Positions 16,122-25,596 of a DNA stretch of 64,000 nucleotides are shown piece after piece. Positions within the stretch are counted from its first letter, which is position 1. Each line of letters begins with the position of its first letter. Under the pieces are notes generated by a model. That model ran no database searches and was not told the origin of the DNA. It saw nothing but the letters and a program-made list of their open reading frames with translations. Origin of the DNA: Hyphomonadaceae bacterium UBA5336 (lineage in GTDB: Bacteria > Pseudomonadota > Alphaproteobacteria > Caulobacterales > Hyphomonadaceae); assembly GCA_002408125.1 (NCBI GenBank), contig DHQO01000002.1, positions 229,403 through 293,402 of the forward strand. Reading direction: 5' to 3'. The translations under genes were made by a program, and so were the position numbers.

Positions 16122-19100
16122 CTACTCGCCATAAGCATGCTGTGCTTCCAGCAGGGAATGATGGCCGTCCGGCCTCGGTGCGAACCAGCGGTGAACCGCC
16201 GGCAGGACGAGCAGGGTCAGCAGGGTCGAGGAGACGAGACCGCCCGTCACAACGGTCGCCAGCGGCCTTTGCACCTCCGCCCCGACGCCAGCCGCAAACA
16301 GCAGCGGTGCGAGGCCGAGCGCGGTGGTCAGCGCCGTCATCAGGACAGGCCTTGCCCGCAAGGCAGCAGCCTCCACGGCAAGCGCGTTGCGGTCGCGTCC
16401 CTGCCGGGCGAAATCGTCCATGAAACTCACCAGCACCATGCCATTGCCAAGCGCGATGCCGAACAGGGCGATGAAGCCGACCGTGGCCGGCACCGAGACC
16501 GGCAGGCCGGCCAGCCAGAGCGCCAGCGCCCCGCCGGTCAGCGCCAGCGGTATGTTGAGCAGGATCAGCACTGCGGACATCAGGCGCCCGAACGCCATGA
16601 GCAGGATCAGGAACACAATGCCGAGCGTCACCGGAATGACGACGGCAAAACGCCGGTTCGCCTGCTGCTGCAGCTCGAACTGCCCGCCCCATTCCACGCG
16701 ATAGCCAGGTGGCAGATCGAGACCGGCACGCACAACTGCCTGGGCCTCGCCGACATAGGAGCCGATATCGCGCCCGCGCACATTGAGCTGGACAGTGATG
16801 AACCGCTCGCCATTTTCTCGCGTGATCTGACGCGGCCCGATCACTTCCCGAACACTGGCCACCTGTTCCAGCGGCAATTGCGCCCCGGACGGCGATTCCA
16901 GGACCAGCCGCTCAATGGCACGCGCACTGTCGCGGGCGCCCTCTTCCAACCGGACGATGACCGGAAACTGCCGCACGCCCTCAAACAGGACGCCGGCCTC
17001 TGCCCCGCCCACACTTGCACGCAAAGTGTCGAGCGCATCCCCGACCGACAGGCCGTAGCGTCCGAGCGCCTCGCGGTCGACCGAGACCACGAGCTGTGGC
17101 GCACCGGTGATCTGGTCGGCCTGGACGTCGCTCGCGCTCTCAATGCCCAGCAGGATGGCCTGCAGGTCCTGCGAGGCTTCCAGCAGCACATCGGTATCCG
17201 GCCCGAAGATCTTCACCGCCAGTTGCGCCTTGGTGCCGGTCAGGAGCTCGTCCACCGACATGGCAATGGGCTGGCCGATATTGACGCGGATACCGGGATA
17301 GTCGGCAAGATTGTCCGAGATCGCCGCACGCAGGTCCGGCGCGGTCATGCCCGGCCGCCAGTCGCGCTCGGGCTTGAGAGCGATGAAGGTCTCGGAACTG
17401 TTGACCGGGTCGGCATGAGCGCCGACCTCGCCGCGCCCGATCCTGCTGACGAGCGAGTCGATTTCCGGGAAGTCCCGGAGCAGGCGACGTTCCACACGGG
17501 TCATGGTGTCCCGTGCCTCGCTGAGCGAGATCGACGGCGCCATGGTGACGCGCATCAGGATATCGCCCTCCTCCAGGGCGGGCTTGAACTCCGAGCCGAG
17601 ACGCGAGCCGGCCAATCCGCCTGCCACGAGCAGGATGGCTGCCAGGCCCACCGCCGCGAGACGGTGCGCAACGAACCAGCTGGCAACCGGCCGGATGAGA
17701 CGCGCAAGACGGCTGTCGCCGGTTTCGCGTCCTGCCTTTGGCGGGCGCATCAGACCGAAAGCCATGGCCGGCGCGACGAGCAGCGCATAGATGAGCGACC
17801 CGGTCATGGCGAGCGCGGCGGAGGCGGCCAGCGGCCGGAAGGTCTTGCCCTCGACACCCTGCAGCGAGAAGAGCGGCAGGAAGACGATGATCACCACCGC
17901 CACCGCCGCCACAAGCGGAGCGATGACCTCCGCGGTCGAGCGGGCCACCGTGGCGCGCGCGTCGTCCCCTGCCCCTCGCTCGCGCAGGCCCCGGTCGACA
18001 TTCTCGGCAATGACGATTGCCCCGTCCACCATCATGCCGATGGCGATCGCGACCCCGCCGAGCGACATCAGGTTCGCGCTCATGCCGAGCACCAGCATGC
18101 CGAGAACGGCAAAGCCGACAGAGAAGGGTATGGAAAGGACCACCACGAGGCTCGGCCGCCAGCCGCCCAGAAACAGCACAATGACAACAGCCACCAGCAA
18201 GGCGCCCTGCCAGAGCGCGGTGGTGACCGTGGCCGCTGCCTTGTCGACCAGTGTGCCCTGATCATAATACGGCACGGCGCGCACGCCATCCGGCAGGGTC
18301 TCGTTGATCGCATCGAAACGGGCCTTGGTCAGCTCGATGACATCGGAAGTGTTGGTACCGTAGAGTTTCAACACCAGTCCGGCCACCGCTTCGCCCTCGC
18401 CATTGGCGGTCGCCAGCCCCTGCCGCACGCCGCCGCCAACGGTGAGCGTGCCGAGATCGCCGACACGCACGGCCCGGCCGTCCTCTGTCCGGATCGGGGT
18501 TTCCGCAAGATCGCCGATCTGCGTGGCCAGACCGACACCGCGCACGGTGTATTGCTCGGCCCCGACCTCTATGAACTGTGCGCCCTCGGTCCGGTTGGCG
18601 CGCTCCAGCGCGGCGATCACATCGGAAACCTGGACATTGAAGGCCAGCAGCGCATCGGGGTCGAGCTGGACCTGATACTGCTTCTCGAAGCCGCCCAGGG
18701 CGAGCACCTCGGTGATGCCCTGCACCGACTGGAGCTGGTATTTCACCAGCCAGTCGGCAATCTCGCGCATCTCGATAAGGCTCCTTTCGCCGGTCTCATC
18801 GACCAACCGGAAATACATGATGATGCCGAGCCCGGTGGAAATCGGCCCCATGCGCGGCTCGCCAAAGCCTTCGGGAATGGCATCGGCCGCCTCGGCCAGG
18901 CGCTCGCCGACCACCTGGCGGGCGAAATAGATATCGGTGCCGTCTTCAAAATAGATGTTCACGACCGAGAGGCCGAAATTCGAAACCGAGCGCGTGCTTT
19001 CCAGTTTCGGCAGGCCGGACATGGCCGTTTCCACCGGATAGGTGACATAGCGCTCGACCTCTTCCGGCGAGAGCCCGCCGGTTTCGGTGAAGACCTGCAC

Positions 19101-19235
19101 CAGCGCGGGAGACGGGTCGGGAAAAGCGTCCACGGGCAAGGCGCGGAAGGCAAACAGCCCGCCAATAGTCATGGCGAGCGCGGCAATGGCGGCGAGCAGG
19201 CGCCCACCGGCAATTCTGTGCATCAGATCGTACAT
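16122..19235 (-). CDS. Heavy-metal RND efflux pump, inner-membrane subunit (CusA/CzcA family)
   Basis: 1,037 residues, the normal length for an HME-type RND pump that exports divalent or monovalent metal ions through a trimer spanning to TolC-like partners. N-terminal TM1 (LLAAIAALAMTIGGLFAF), the family block GLSPEEVERYVTYPVE, paired periplasmic domains, TM clusters around residues 330-500 (MMVDGAIVIAENVDRGLRERG) and 855-1010 (IALGNGMVLVSF). Last gene of a leftward czcC-czcB-czcA-like operon, 12 bases after the adaptor. The metal (Cu, Ag, Zn, Co, Cd) cannot be decided. A 1,353-codon open frame on the opposite strand is a codon-bias shadow. Confidence 0.93.
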   Translation of the reverse strand: MYDLMHRIAGGRLLAAIAALAMTIGGLFAFRALPVDAFPDPSPALVQVFTETGGLSPEEVERYVTYPVETAMSGLPKLESTRSVSNFGLSVVNIYFEDGTDIYFARQVVGERLAEAADAIPEGFGEPRMGPISTGLGIIMYFRLVDETGERSLIEMREIADWLVKYQLQSVQGITEVLALGGFEKQYQVQLDPDALLAFNVQVSDVIAALERANRTEGAQFIEVGAEQYTVRGVGLATQIGDLAETPIRTEDGRAVRVGDLGTLTVGGGVRQGLATANGEGEAVAGLVLKLYGTNTSDVIELTKARFDAINETLPDGVRAVPYYDQGTLVDKAAATVTTALWQGALLVAVVIVLFLGGWRPSLVVVLSIPFSVGFAVLGMLVLGMSANLMSLGGVAIAIGMMVDGAIVIAENVDRGLRERGAGDDARATVARSTAEVIAPLVAAVAVVIIVFLPLFSLQGVEGKTFRPLAASAALAMTGSLIYALLVAPAMAFGLMRPPKAGRETGDSRLARLIRPVASWFVAHRLAAVGLAAILLVAGGLAGSRLGSEFKPALEEGDILMRVTMAPSISLSEARDTMTRVERRLLRDFPEIDSLVSRIGRGEVGAHADPVNSSETFIALKPERDWRPGMTAPDLRAAISDNLADYPGIRVNIGQPIAMSVDELLTGTKAQLAVKIFGPDTDVLLEASQDLQAILLGIESASDVQADQITGAPQLVVSVDREALGRYGLSVGDALDTLRASVGGAEAGVLFEGVRQFPVIVRLEEGARDSARAIERLVLESPSGAQLPLEQVASVREVIGPRQITRENGERFITVQLNVRGRDIGSYVGEAQAVVRAGLDLPPGYRVEWGGQFELQQQANRRFAVVIPVTLGIVFLILLMAFGRLMSAVLILLNIPLALTGGALALWLAGLPVSVPATVGFIALFGIALGNGMVLVSFMDDFARQGRDRNALAVEAAALRARPVLMTALTTALGLAPLLFAAGVGAEVQRPLATVVTGGLVSSTLLTLLVLPAVHRWFAPRPDGHHSLLEAQHAYGE

Positions 19236-19247
19236 GACTGCCCTCCC

Positions 19248-20525
19248 CTAGTGCACGTGGCCGTCGCCAAAGGCATCTTTTTCGAGCTGCGCCTTCAGCG
19301 TGAAGGCGCCTTCGGAGACATAAGCGTCGCCGATCTCCAGGCCGCCGGTGATTTCGGTCTGCCCATTCGAGCTCTGCCCGGTGTCTACGGGCCGGGGTTC
19401 AAAGCCCTCTTCGACAGGCACGAACACCGACAAATGGCCCTCCACGGTCTGGATCGCGGCATCGGGTACAACAACGCCGGATCGGCCGGCTGGCAGGCTG
19501 ATGAGCGCGCTGACGAACTGGCCGGGACGCATGCGCCCCGCCGGATTGTCGAGGATCAGCCGAGCCGTCGCCGTGCGCGAGGTCTCGTCGATCACCGGCA
19601 GAACAAGCGCGATCTGGCCCCGGGCGAGCGTTTCGCTCGCCCCCGAGACCAGTTCCACCCCAAGTCCCTCGCGGACGAGTGGCGCATCGGCCTTGTAGAC
19701 CGCAATGTCGGCCCAGACCACGCTGTCGTCGACGATGCGGAACAGGGCATCGCCCCCGCCATCGCCGGCCGTCACGCTGGCGCCGAGCGTTGCCTGGCGC
19801 GCGATGACCGTGCCGGAAAGCGGTGCCCGCACAGAGCTGAGCGCCAGGGCGCCATCGGCCGCCTCGTGCATCCGGTCAAGCTCGTCATGGCCAATGCCGA
19901 TGGCGTGCAGCTTGTTCTCGGCCGCCTCTCGATCCGCCTCGGCGGCGGCATAGGCTGCTTCGGCCGCCTGCAGGTCGGCCATGGACGTGATCTCGTCGGC
20001 ATATAGCACCCGTTCGCGCTCCAGGCCGGCAAGCGCCAGTGCCTCACGTGTGCGAGCGGTCAGGAAGTCGGCTTTCATTCCAGCAAGCTCGCGGCTGGAA
20101 ACCGTGGCCAGGACCTCGCCCTCGGCCACCGTGTCGCCCTCGCCGGCATACAGGCGCGCAACCGTGCCGTTGACCTGCGATGCCACAGCCGCGACGCGGT
20201 CCTGGTCAAAACGGATTTCGGCCGGCAGTTCGATCCGGTCCGACAGGGTTGCCGAGGTCGCGACGGTTGTTCGAACACCGGCCTCGGCGGCCTGCGCGGC
20301 CGTCAGGCGGACGATATCGCCTTCGCTCTCATGGTCATGATCGTCACGCGCCTCGCCTTCCTCATGATCCTCGCCATGGTCATCATGGTCCTCGTCATGG
20401 TCGAGACTGTCCTGGCTGGCATGATCATGATCGTCCGGGCCTGAGTCGGCCCCGCCGCAACCGGCGAGCATCAGCGCGGCCAACATTGCCGCAAGTGTCC
20501 GTTTTCTGGGGTCGGCAGGCATCAT
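19248..20525 (-). CDS. RND efflux periplasmic adaptor (CusB/CzcB family) with His/Asp-rich leader
   Basis: 425 residues. The lipoprotein signal ends AALMLAGCGG. Residues of about 31-72 are almost entirely Asp, His and Glu in DHDH-like repeats, an obvious metal-binding tail. The rest is a membrane-fusion protein: barrel-sandwich/lipoyl halves (VAAVASQVNGTVARLYAGEGDTV; SSVRAPLSGTVIARQATLGASV) flanking an alpha-hairpin, then beta-barrel and membrane-proximal domains. It should link the pump to the outer-membrane channel and may hand over metal ions. Its start overlaps the stop of the upstream channel gene by four bases (ATGA), implying translational coupling. Confidence 0.92.
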   Translation of the reverse strand: MMPADPRKRTLAAMLAALMLAGCGGADSGPDDHDHASQDSLDHDEDHDDHGEDHEEGEARDDHDHESEGDIVRLTAAQAAEAGVRTTVATSATLSDRIELPAEIRFDQDRVAAVASQVNGTVARLYAGEGDTVAEGEVLATVSSRELAGMKADFLTARTREALALAGLERERVLYADEITSMADLQAAEAAYAAAEADREAAENKLHAIGIGHDELDRMHEAADGALALSSVRAPLSGTVIARQATLGASVTAGDGGGDALFRIVDDSVVWADIAVYKADAPLVREGLGVELVSGASETLARGQIALVLPVIDETSRTATARLILDNPAGRMRPGQFVSALISLPAGRSGVVVPDAAIQTVEGHLSVFVPVEEGFEPRPVDTGQSSNGQTEITGGLEIGDAYVSEGAFTLKAQLEKDAFGDGHVH

Positions 20526-21799
20526 TGGCCTCCATCGAAAGGGGCAGCCCCGATCAGGCTGCGAAGGTTGAGACTGGCCTTGTTGCGCTCAAGCTCGGCG
20601 GCAATCAGGTCCAGCCGGGTGGCAACGAGTGCGGCGCGGGCATTGATCGTCTGGTCAAGATCGAACCGACCGATGCGGTAGCCCTGAAGGGCGGCCTCAT
20701 AGGCCTGGCTGGCAGCAGGGACGGCTTCCTCGTTCAGGAGCGAGACCCGGATCTCCGCCGCTCTCAGCCTGGCAACGGCAGCCTGTTGCTGCGCCCGGAG
20801 GCGCGCTTCCACGCCGCGCGTGCCGGCACGGGCCGCCTCGGCGCGATATCGTGCAGCGTCTGCCGCGTCGCGATTGCGGTCGAAGATCGGCAGGGGCACG
20901 CTGATGCCCGCAACAAGGGCCTGCTCGCCGGTGGCTTCATACCGACGGATGCCGGCTGAGACATCGAGATCCGGGAGGATCTGCGCCCGTTCCAGCGCCT
21001 CGATGCGCGTTCCCAGGGATTCTGCGGCCCGGGCTGCATCGAGCCGAGGATGGCTGACAGCAGGGCCGGTATCGGTGTCTGTGCCGGACTGGAGCCCGGA
21101 GACCGGCAAGCCGATCGCCTCGCCATCACCGCCCCAGATGGAGGCAAGCGCATACCGGCTCTGCTCGATCAGCGACGCGGCGCCGGCGGCATCGGCCTTC
21201 AACCGAGCGGCCTCGGCACGCGCCCGTGCCCGCTCCGGCGGGGCAGCCTCTCCAGCCTCCACACGCCGGTCGGAAATCGCAAGCAGATCCTCGCCGAGCT
21301 CGGCGGCCTCAGCGCTCAGCGCCTCTGCCTCAACGGCTGCGACGAGTTCGGCATAGAGCAGCGCGGCCTCCAGTTCGGCCTCGCGCAGGAGCACGGCGCA
21401 TTCAGCCTCTCCGAGCGCGGCGCTGGCCCGGGCGGCCTGCTCGCCAAGCTGGCGCTTGCCGCCAAGGCGCAGGGTCTGCTCAACAGCCAGTGTGGTTTCG
21501 GCCTGATCGAAGCCGTAATATTCGCCGCCACCGGCGAAATTCTCGATCTCGACGGTCAGTGATGGATTGGTCCAGCGTCCGGCCTGGGCCGCTTCGGCCG
21601 TGCGCGCGCGCACTTCCAGGCCAGCAGCAAGCAGCTCGGGCGAAGCCTGACGGACATTGGCGAGAACCGTGGCGAGTGTCAGCGGGCCGCCTGAAGGGGC
21701 GGTCTGATCGCCCGCGCGCGCCAAGCATGGCGAGGCTGCGGCTGGCAGCGCGCTGGCGCCGGCGAGCACAATGCCCGCCACGCATAGATGTCGTAGCAT
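20522..21799 (-). CDS. TolC-like outer-membrane efflux protein (CzcC family)
   Basis: 425 residues with a signal peptide (MLRHLCVAGIVLAGASALPAAASP) and two outer-membrane-efflux-protein repeats rich in long amphipathic helices (about 45-210 and 235-415), including NPSLTVEIENFAG and the VPLPIFDRNRD hairpin typical of the family. It forms the trimeric exit duct for the RND pump encoded next. First of three overlapping or closely spaced genes; the small His-rich protein gene 66 bases upstream is probably co-transcribed. Confidence 0.9.
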   Translation of the reverse strand: MLRHLCVAGIVLAGASALPAAASPCLARAGDQTAPSGGPLTLATVLANVRQASPELLAAGLEVRARTAEAAQAGRWTNPSLTVEIENFAGGGEYYGFDQAETTLAVEQTLRLGGKRQLGEQAARASAALGEAECAVLLREAELEAALLYAELVAAVEAEALSAEAAELGEDLLAISDRRVEAGEAAPPERARARAEAARLKADAAGAASLIEQSRYALASIWGGDGEAIGLPVSGLQSGTDTDTGPAVSHPRLDAARAAESLGTRIEALERAQILPDLDVSAGIRRYEATGEQALVAGISVPLPIFDRNRDAADAARYRAEAARAGTRGVEARLRAQQQAAVARLRAAEIRVSLLNEEAVPAASQAYEAALQGYRIGRFDLDQTINARAALVATRLDLIAAELERNKASLNLRSLIGAAPFDGGQ

Positions 21800-21865
21800 G
21801 AGATTGGATTTCCCTGATTGATCCTAAAACCGCAGCGCACGAAGGCGCTGCACGTGTTTCGAGAA

Positions 21866-22213
21866 TCAGATCCGGGGAGGCCGGAACAGTCCGGCAAGCT
21901 CGACCAGTTCAGGTCCGGCGTCGGGCAGGATCGCCCGTTTCACCGGCGGCAGAGCGCGGCCCGACAGGACCGGAGACGCTGTGCCGAGCAGGTGAATATG
22001 GCAGGAGCCGCAGGCATGGTCGTGGTGGGCATGGCCGGAATGGTCTTTCTCGGCAGGCTTGTCCGCCCGGTCCGCATCGAGGCTTGTGCAGAGCTCCACG
22101 GCAGGCGCCTCCAGTTCGATCTCTTCGCTTGCGGCCGGTGAAAGCAGCAGCGAGGTCGTCACGGCCAGCACAGCGAGCAAACGCACCATCATGAGGATCG
22201 AACGCACGAACAT
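21866..22213 (-). CDS. Small exported His/Cys-rich protein upstream of the RND operon
   Basis: 115 residues from ATG 22213 (ATG 22192 is a second choice); neither has a clear Shine-Dalgarno. The N-terminus is a signal sequence (MMVRLLAVLAVTTSLLLSPAASE). The mature protein has the cluster DHSGHAHHDHACGSCHIHLLG, plausible ligands for soft or borderline metals. This resembles short unnamed proteins often found at the head of czc/cus-like operons; a periplasmic metal buffer or sensor role is inference from position and composition. No homologous family is recognised with confidence. Confidence 0.7.
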   Translation of the reverse strand: MFVRSILMMVRLLAVLAVTTSLLLSPAASEEIELEAPAVELCTSLDADRADKPAEKDHSGHAHHDHACGSCHIHLLGTASPVLSGRALPPVKRAILPDAGPELVELAGLFRPPRI

Positions 22214-22337
22214 CCCGGGCTTGTAGCATGTAAATGCGACAGCTTCCTTGCTACATTCCGGCGCAATTTATACACCCGCACCCCAAACTGTCGAAGAGCC
22301 GCATCGATATCAGCCATGAACGGCGGCGTGACGATCC

Positions 22338-22439
22338 ATGTCTAGCACCGGCCTGCCGGCGCTGTTCTTCGTCATCGCCACCAATGTCGCGCTGATCCTG
22401 ATGATCACGGTTTTCCGCAGGAAGATCCTCGACGCGTAA
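22338..22439 (+). CDS. Possible 33-residue single-span membrane peptide
   Basis: An ATG frame of 33 codons in the 241-base gap between the His-rich gene and the lipoprotein gene. It encodes one hydrophobic helix (PALFFVIATNVALILMITVF) ended by a basic tail (RRKILDA), the usual shape of a bacterial small membrane protein with the C-terminus in the cytoplasm. The ribosome site is weak (GGCGGCG). It could be a real small protein of the neighbouring efflux locus or chance. Confidence 0.35.
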   Translation: MSSTGLPALFFVIATNVALILMITVFRRKILDA

Positions 22440-22454
22440 GGCAGGCCTGGCGCG

Positions 22455-22979
22455 CTATTGCGCCGCCTGCTGGCTCTGCAGGATCTGCGGGCCGAGATTG
22501 GCGAGCACATCGCTGGCATTGAAGGCCATGACATCGTCCTCGGGCTTTTCGCCCTGGCGCAGGACGATATAGGCCTGGGCCTCGAACCGGCGGCGCTCAT
22601 GCACGGTCACATCCTGCGCCCAGGGGTAGCCATAGGCGTAATAGGGGAACCGGCTATAAGCATAGGGATATGGCCCGAAGGGCGCGGGCCGGGCGCCCAG
22701 GGTGGAATAGGTCTTGTTCACATCGGTGTCGCGCTCGACCACGAGGAAATAGTCAAAGCCGTTTTCCACTGTCAGCTCGGCGGCGCGGTAGAGCAGGTAG
22801 GTCTCGACGGTTTCGCGTGAGGTCGAGCTGTTGCCGTGGAATTCCACGCGGAACCGGTCGGTTTCGATTCTCTGTTCAGAATAGCCATACCGCCCGTCCA
22901 TCGGCGCATAGGGCGTGGAGGTGGCGCAGGCCCCAAGAACCAGGGCAGCGGCGGTCAGCATATAGGTTGGGCGGATCAT
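22455..22979 (-). CDS. CC0125/CC1285-like family lipoprotein
   Basis: 174 residues from ATG 22979, which has AGGAAA at good spacing. The lipobox is ALVLGAC. The mature part contains RYGYSEQRIETDRFRVEFHGN, RAAELTVENGFDYFLVVERD, and a Tyr/Pro-rich YPYAYSRFPYYAYGYPW segment, the pattern of a small alphaproteobacterial lipoprotein family of unknown function (named after Caulobacter loci CC0125/CC1285). The frame stays open a further 280 codons upstream, but that part is only antisense to other genes. Confidence 0.75.
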   Translation of the reverse strand: MIRPTYMLTAAALVLGACATSTPYAPMDGRYGYSEQRIETDRFRVEFHGNSSTSRETVETYLLYRAAELTVENGFDYFLVVERDTDVNKTYSTLGARPAPFGPYPYAYSRFPYYAYGYPWAQDVTVHERRRFEAQAYIVLRQGEKPEDDVMAFNASDVLANLGPQILQSQQAAQ

Positions 22980-23177
22980 CTGGTGTTTCCTTGCCTCATT
23001 GTGAACCGGCCTGGCGAAGCGGTGGGCCGATGCATCCATACCACATATATGGACATCGCCAGCGGAATGGCCAACCCATGTCGCTGCGACGCTTCGCTCG
23101 CATTCCGGCCGGAAGACGCCGTACTGGCCCTTTCCGCCCGCATGGCGCTTCCATAACAAAACCGGAGAGACCCGATC

Positions 23178-23381
23178 ATGTTCCGAACCCTGCTCACCGC
23201 AATAGTTGCTGCCGCAACGATGACCGCCGTCGAGGCCCAGTCCGCCGACAAGGGCTTTGTGACCGGCCCCGTGATCGAGGACTTCGGCCCAGCCGCGCCC
23301 GTCGATGCCGACATGGCGCTTTCGGCCATGACCGCCCATGCCGTGCTCAGCGCCGAAGGCTACAGCCTGAACCCGTTCTAG
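23178..23381 (+). CDS. Small exported protein, function unknown
   Basis: 67 residues. GGAGAG lies nine bases before the ATG. A signal peptide (MFRTLLTAIVAAATMTAVEAQ) is followed by a short polar region DKGFVTGPVIEDFGPAAPVDADM. It is not assigned to a family by eye. The stop at 23381 overlaps the 3-prime end of the convergent acetoacetyl-CoA synthetase gene by four bases. The mature protein is only about 46 residues, so it may be a periplasmic peptide or a trimmed remnant of a longer protein. Confidence 0.55.
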   Translation: MFRTLLTAIVAAATMTAVEAQSADKGFVTGPVIEDFGPAAPVDADMALSAMTAHAVLSAEGYSLNPF

Positions 23382-25384
23382 GCATCCATGGCGGCAAGGC
23401 GCGCGGCGGCGAAATCGACGAACCAGTCCATGGCATCGCCATCTCGCGTGGCATCCTTGCTGAAGCACTTTTCCGGCGGCAGGCCCATCAGGATCTTGCG
23501 TACCGGCACTTCCATCTTCTTGCCCGTCAGCGTGTAGGGGATGTCCGGCACGGCGCGGATCTCGTCTGGCACATGGCGCGGGCTGCGCTCGGTTTTCAGG
23601 GCGGTGTTGATCTGCTCGCGCAGCGCCGGGGTGAGGTCCCCGCCATCGCGCAGCTTTACAAAAAGCGGCATGTAGAACCCGCCATTGGCGGTCTCGATGC
23701 ACACCACCAGGCTGTCGAGCACCTCCTCGATCCCCTCCATGGTGCGGTAGATCTCCGAGGAACCGATACGCACGCCATAGCGGTTGAGCGTGGAGTCCGA
23801 GCGGCCATAGATGTAGCAACCGCCATGGTCATTGATCTTGATGAAGTCGCCATGGCGCCAGAGGCCGGGATAGGTGCTGAAATAGGTCTCGCGGTAACGC
23901 TGGTCCCCAGCGTCGCCCCAGAAATAGAGCGGCATGGAAGGCATGGGCTGGGCGACCACCAGTTCGCCGACCTCGCCGGAGACCTCGTTGCCGTCATCAT
24001 CGAGCACGCGCACATCGATGCCGAGGCCCACCGCCTGGATCTCACCGGCATGGACCGGCAGGGTGGGCACACCGACCACGAGGCCAGTGCAGAACTCCGT
24101 CCCACCGGAAGCCGACATCACCCAGAGATCCTCTTTCACATTCTCGTAGAACCAGCTGAAGGTCTCCGGCGTCGCCGGGGAGCCTGACAGCGACACCGCC
24201 TCAATGGAAGACACATCGATAGTCTCCTTCGGCACGACGCCATGCTTGCGCATCAGTTCAATAAAGGTCGGGCTCGCGCCGAAGCTGGTGGCACCGGCTT
24301 CTTCGGCAACCTTCCAGAGCCGGTCGAAGCCCTCGAAGACCGGGCTGCCATCATAGAGCACCGCCGCCCCGCCCATCAGCGGGGCGCGCATCAGGGCGTT
24401 CCACATCATCCAGCCGGTGGTGGAATAGAAGAACATCACGCTTGAGGGCTTCAGATTGCTGTGCAGCGCGCCGCCTTTGAACTGGCTGACAATGATGCCG
24501 ACATGGGAATGCACAATGGCTTTGGGCAGGCCCGTGGTGCCTGAGGAAAACAGGATCCAGAGCGGATGGTCGTGGGGCACGCGCTCGAACCGGAAGTCTT
24601 CCAGGGCCACATCCGGCAGAGCGTAAAGCTCGCTCCAGGGCGTGACGGCCGCGTGCGCAAAGCCCGGCGGATCGGCTTCCCCGGCATAGTTGAGCCAGAT
24701 GACATGCTCAATGGAAGGAATGGCATCCACGATCTGCCGGGTTTCCTCGCGCCGGTCGAAATGGCGCCCGCCAAAACTGTAGCCATCGGCGGCAAAGATC
24801 AGCTTCGGCTCGATCTGGGAGAAGCGGTCCTTGACCGTGTCTGGTCCGAATTCCGGCGCGGCGGACGACCAGACCGCGCCGATGGCGGTGACGGCCAGCA
24901 TGGCCACCACCGTCTCGGGAATATTCGGCATATAGGAACACACCCGGTCGCCAGGCCCTATACCGAGCGCGCGCAGGCGGGTCGCCAGGCGCCGGACATC
25001 ATGGCCCAGTTCCGCCCAGCTCGTCGTGGCATGCGGGCGGATCTCGGAGGAATGGTGCAGAACCACATCATCAGGATGCTCGCGCTCGTGACGCAGGATA
25101 TGCTCGGCATAATTGACCCGGCTGCCAAGGAACCATTCCGCGCCCGGCATTTCCCGCCTGCCGAGCACATGCTCGACCGGCGTATCGGACATGACGCCGA
25201 AATGGTCCCAGATCGAGGCCCAGAAGGCTTCGAGATCACGCACCGACCAGGCGTGCAGCTCGGCATAGCTCTCAAAGGCAAGGCCCCGCGTGCGTTCGAG
25301 CCAGACCATATAGGCATGGATGTTCGTCGACTTGTGAAACTGCGGACTGCCCTCCCACAGAAGGGCGCCTTCCTGAACCGTCAT
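23378..25384 (-). CDS. Acetoacetyl-CoA synthetase (acetoacetate-CoA ligase)
   Basis: 668 residues from ATG 25384 (GGAGGAG upstream). It activates acetoacetate with ATP and CoA. The acetyl/acetoacetyl-CoA synthetase N-terminal cap is followed by the adenylate motifs LFSSGTTGLPKAIVHSH, SASGGTEFCTGL, GDFIKINDHGGCYIYGRSDSTLNRYGVRIGSSEIY and the C-terminal lysine block YTLTGKKMEVPVRKIL. Full length compares well with family members (about 650). It is divergent from the LysR gene, with a 19-bp dyad between them. Since fumarylacetoacetase-family hydrolysis can release acetoacetate, co-control with the FAH-family gene at 34732 makes metabolic sense. Confidence 0.92.
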   Translation of the reverse strand: MTVQEGALLWEGSPQFHKSTNIHAYMVWLERTRGLAFESYAELHAWSVRDLEAFWASIWDHFGVMSDTPVEHVLGRREMPGAEWFLGSRVNYAEHILRHEREHPDDVVLHHSSEIRPHATTSWAELGHDVRRLATRLRALGIGPGDRVCSYMPNIPETVVAMLAVTAIGAVWSSAAPEFGPDTVKDRFSQIEPKLIFAADGYSFGGRHFDRREETRQIVDAIPSIEHVIWLNYAGEADPPGFAHAAVTPWSELYALPDVALEDFRFERVPHDHPLWILFSSGTTGLPKAIVHSHVGIIVSQFKGGALHSNLKPSSVMFFYSTTGWMMWNALMRAPLMGGAAVLYDGSPVFEGFDRLWKVAEEAGATSFGASPTFIELMRKHGVVPKETIDVSSIEAVSLSGSPATPETFSWFYENVKEDLWVMSASGGTEFCTGLVVGVPTLPVHAGEIQAVGLGIDVRVLDDDGNEVSGEVGELVVAQPMPSMPLYFWGDAGDQRYRETYFSTYPGLWRHGDFIKINDHGGCYIYGRSDSTLNRYGVRIGSSEIYRTMEGIEEVLDSLVVCIETANGGFYMPLFVKLRDGGDLTPALREQINTALKTERSPRHVPDEIRAVPDIPYTLTGKKMEVPVRKILMGLPPEKCFSKDATRDGDAMDWFVDFAAARLAAMDA

Positions 25385-25555
25385 GCGGTGTCTCCTCCCT
25401 GCCTGGCAGGGACCGTAAGGCCGGCTGGATCCTGCCGAGATCATTGCCGCGTCAGGCTAGAGACCCGTGACTTGGCTGAGGCGATCAGAGTTGCGCATTG
25501 GCGATAGGGATCAGGCATCGCAGACGATCTTGATTTGAAGTCACCCAAGAGATAT

Positions 25556-25574
25556 CGATATCTGAAAGATATCG
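25556..25574. promoter_or_regulatory. 19-bp dyad CGATATCTGAAAGATATCG, LysR promoter
   Basis: Inverted arms CGATATC and GATATCG, 23 bases before the lysR start and 172 bases from the acetoacetyl-CoA synthetase start. Related dyads of the same length lie at 28263, 34522 and 34587. Position next to a LysR gene suggests that this is its autoregulatory site. Confidence 0.65.
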
Positions 25575-25596
25575 ATAAAGCCGGGAGGATAAGATC

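Noticed and set aside
15945..20006. A 1,353-codon open frame on the plus strand opposite the RND operon
   Set aside because: It is antisense to the well-supported CzcA and CzcB genes and its Arg/His/Gln/Gly-rich translation has no domain; high-GC codon bias on the other strand explains the lack of stops.
22980..23819. Extension of the CC0125-like lipoprotein to a 454-codon frame
   Set aside because: The extra part is antisense to the small exported protein and overlaps the acetoacetyl-CoA synthetase gene; the lipoprotein start at 22979 has SD and signal peptide.
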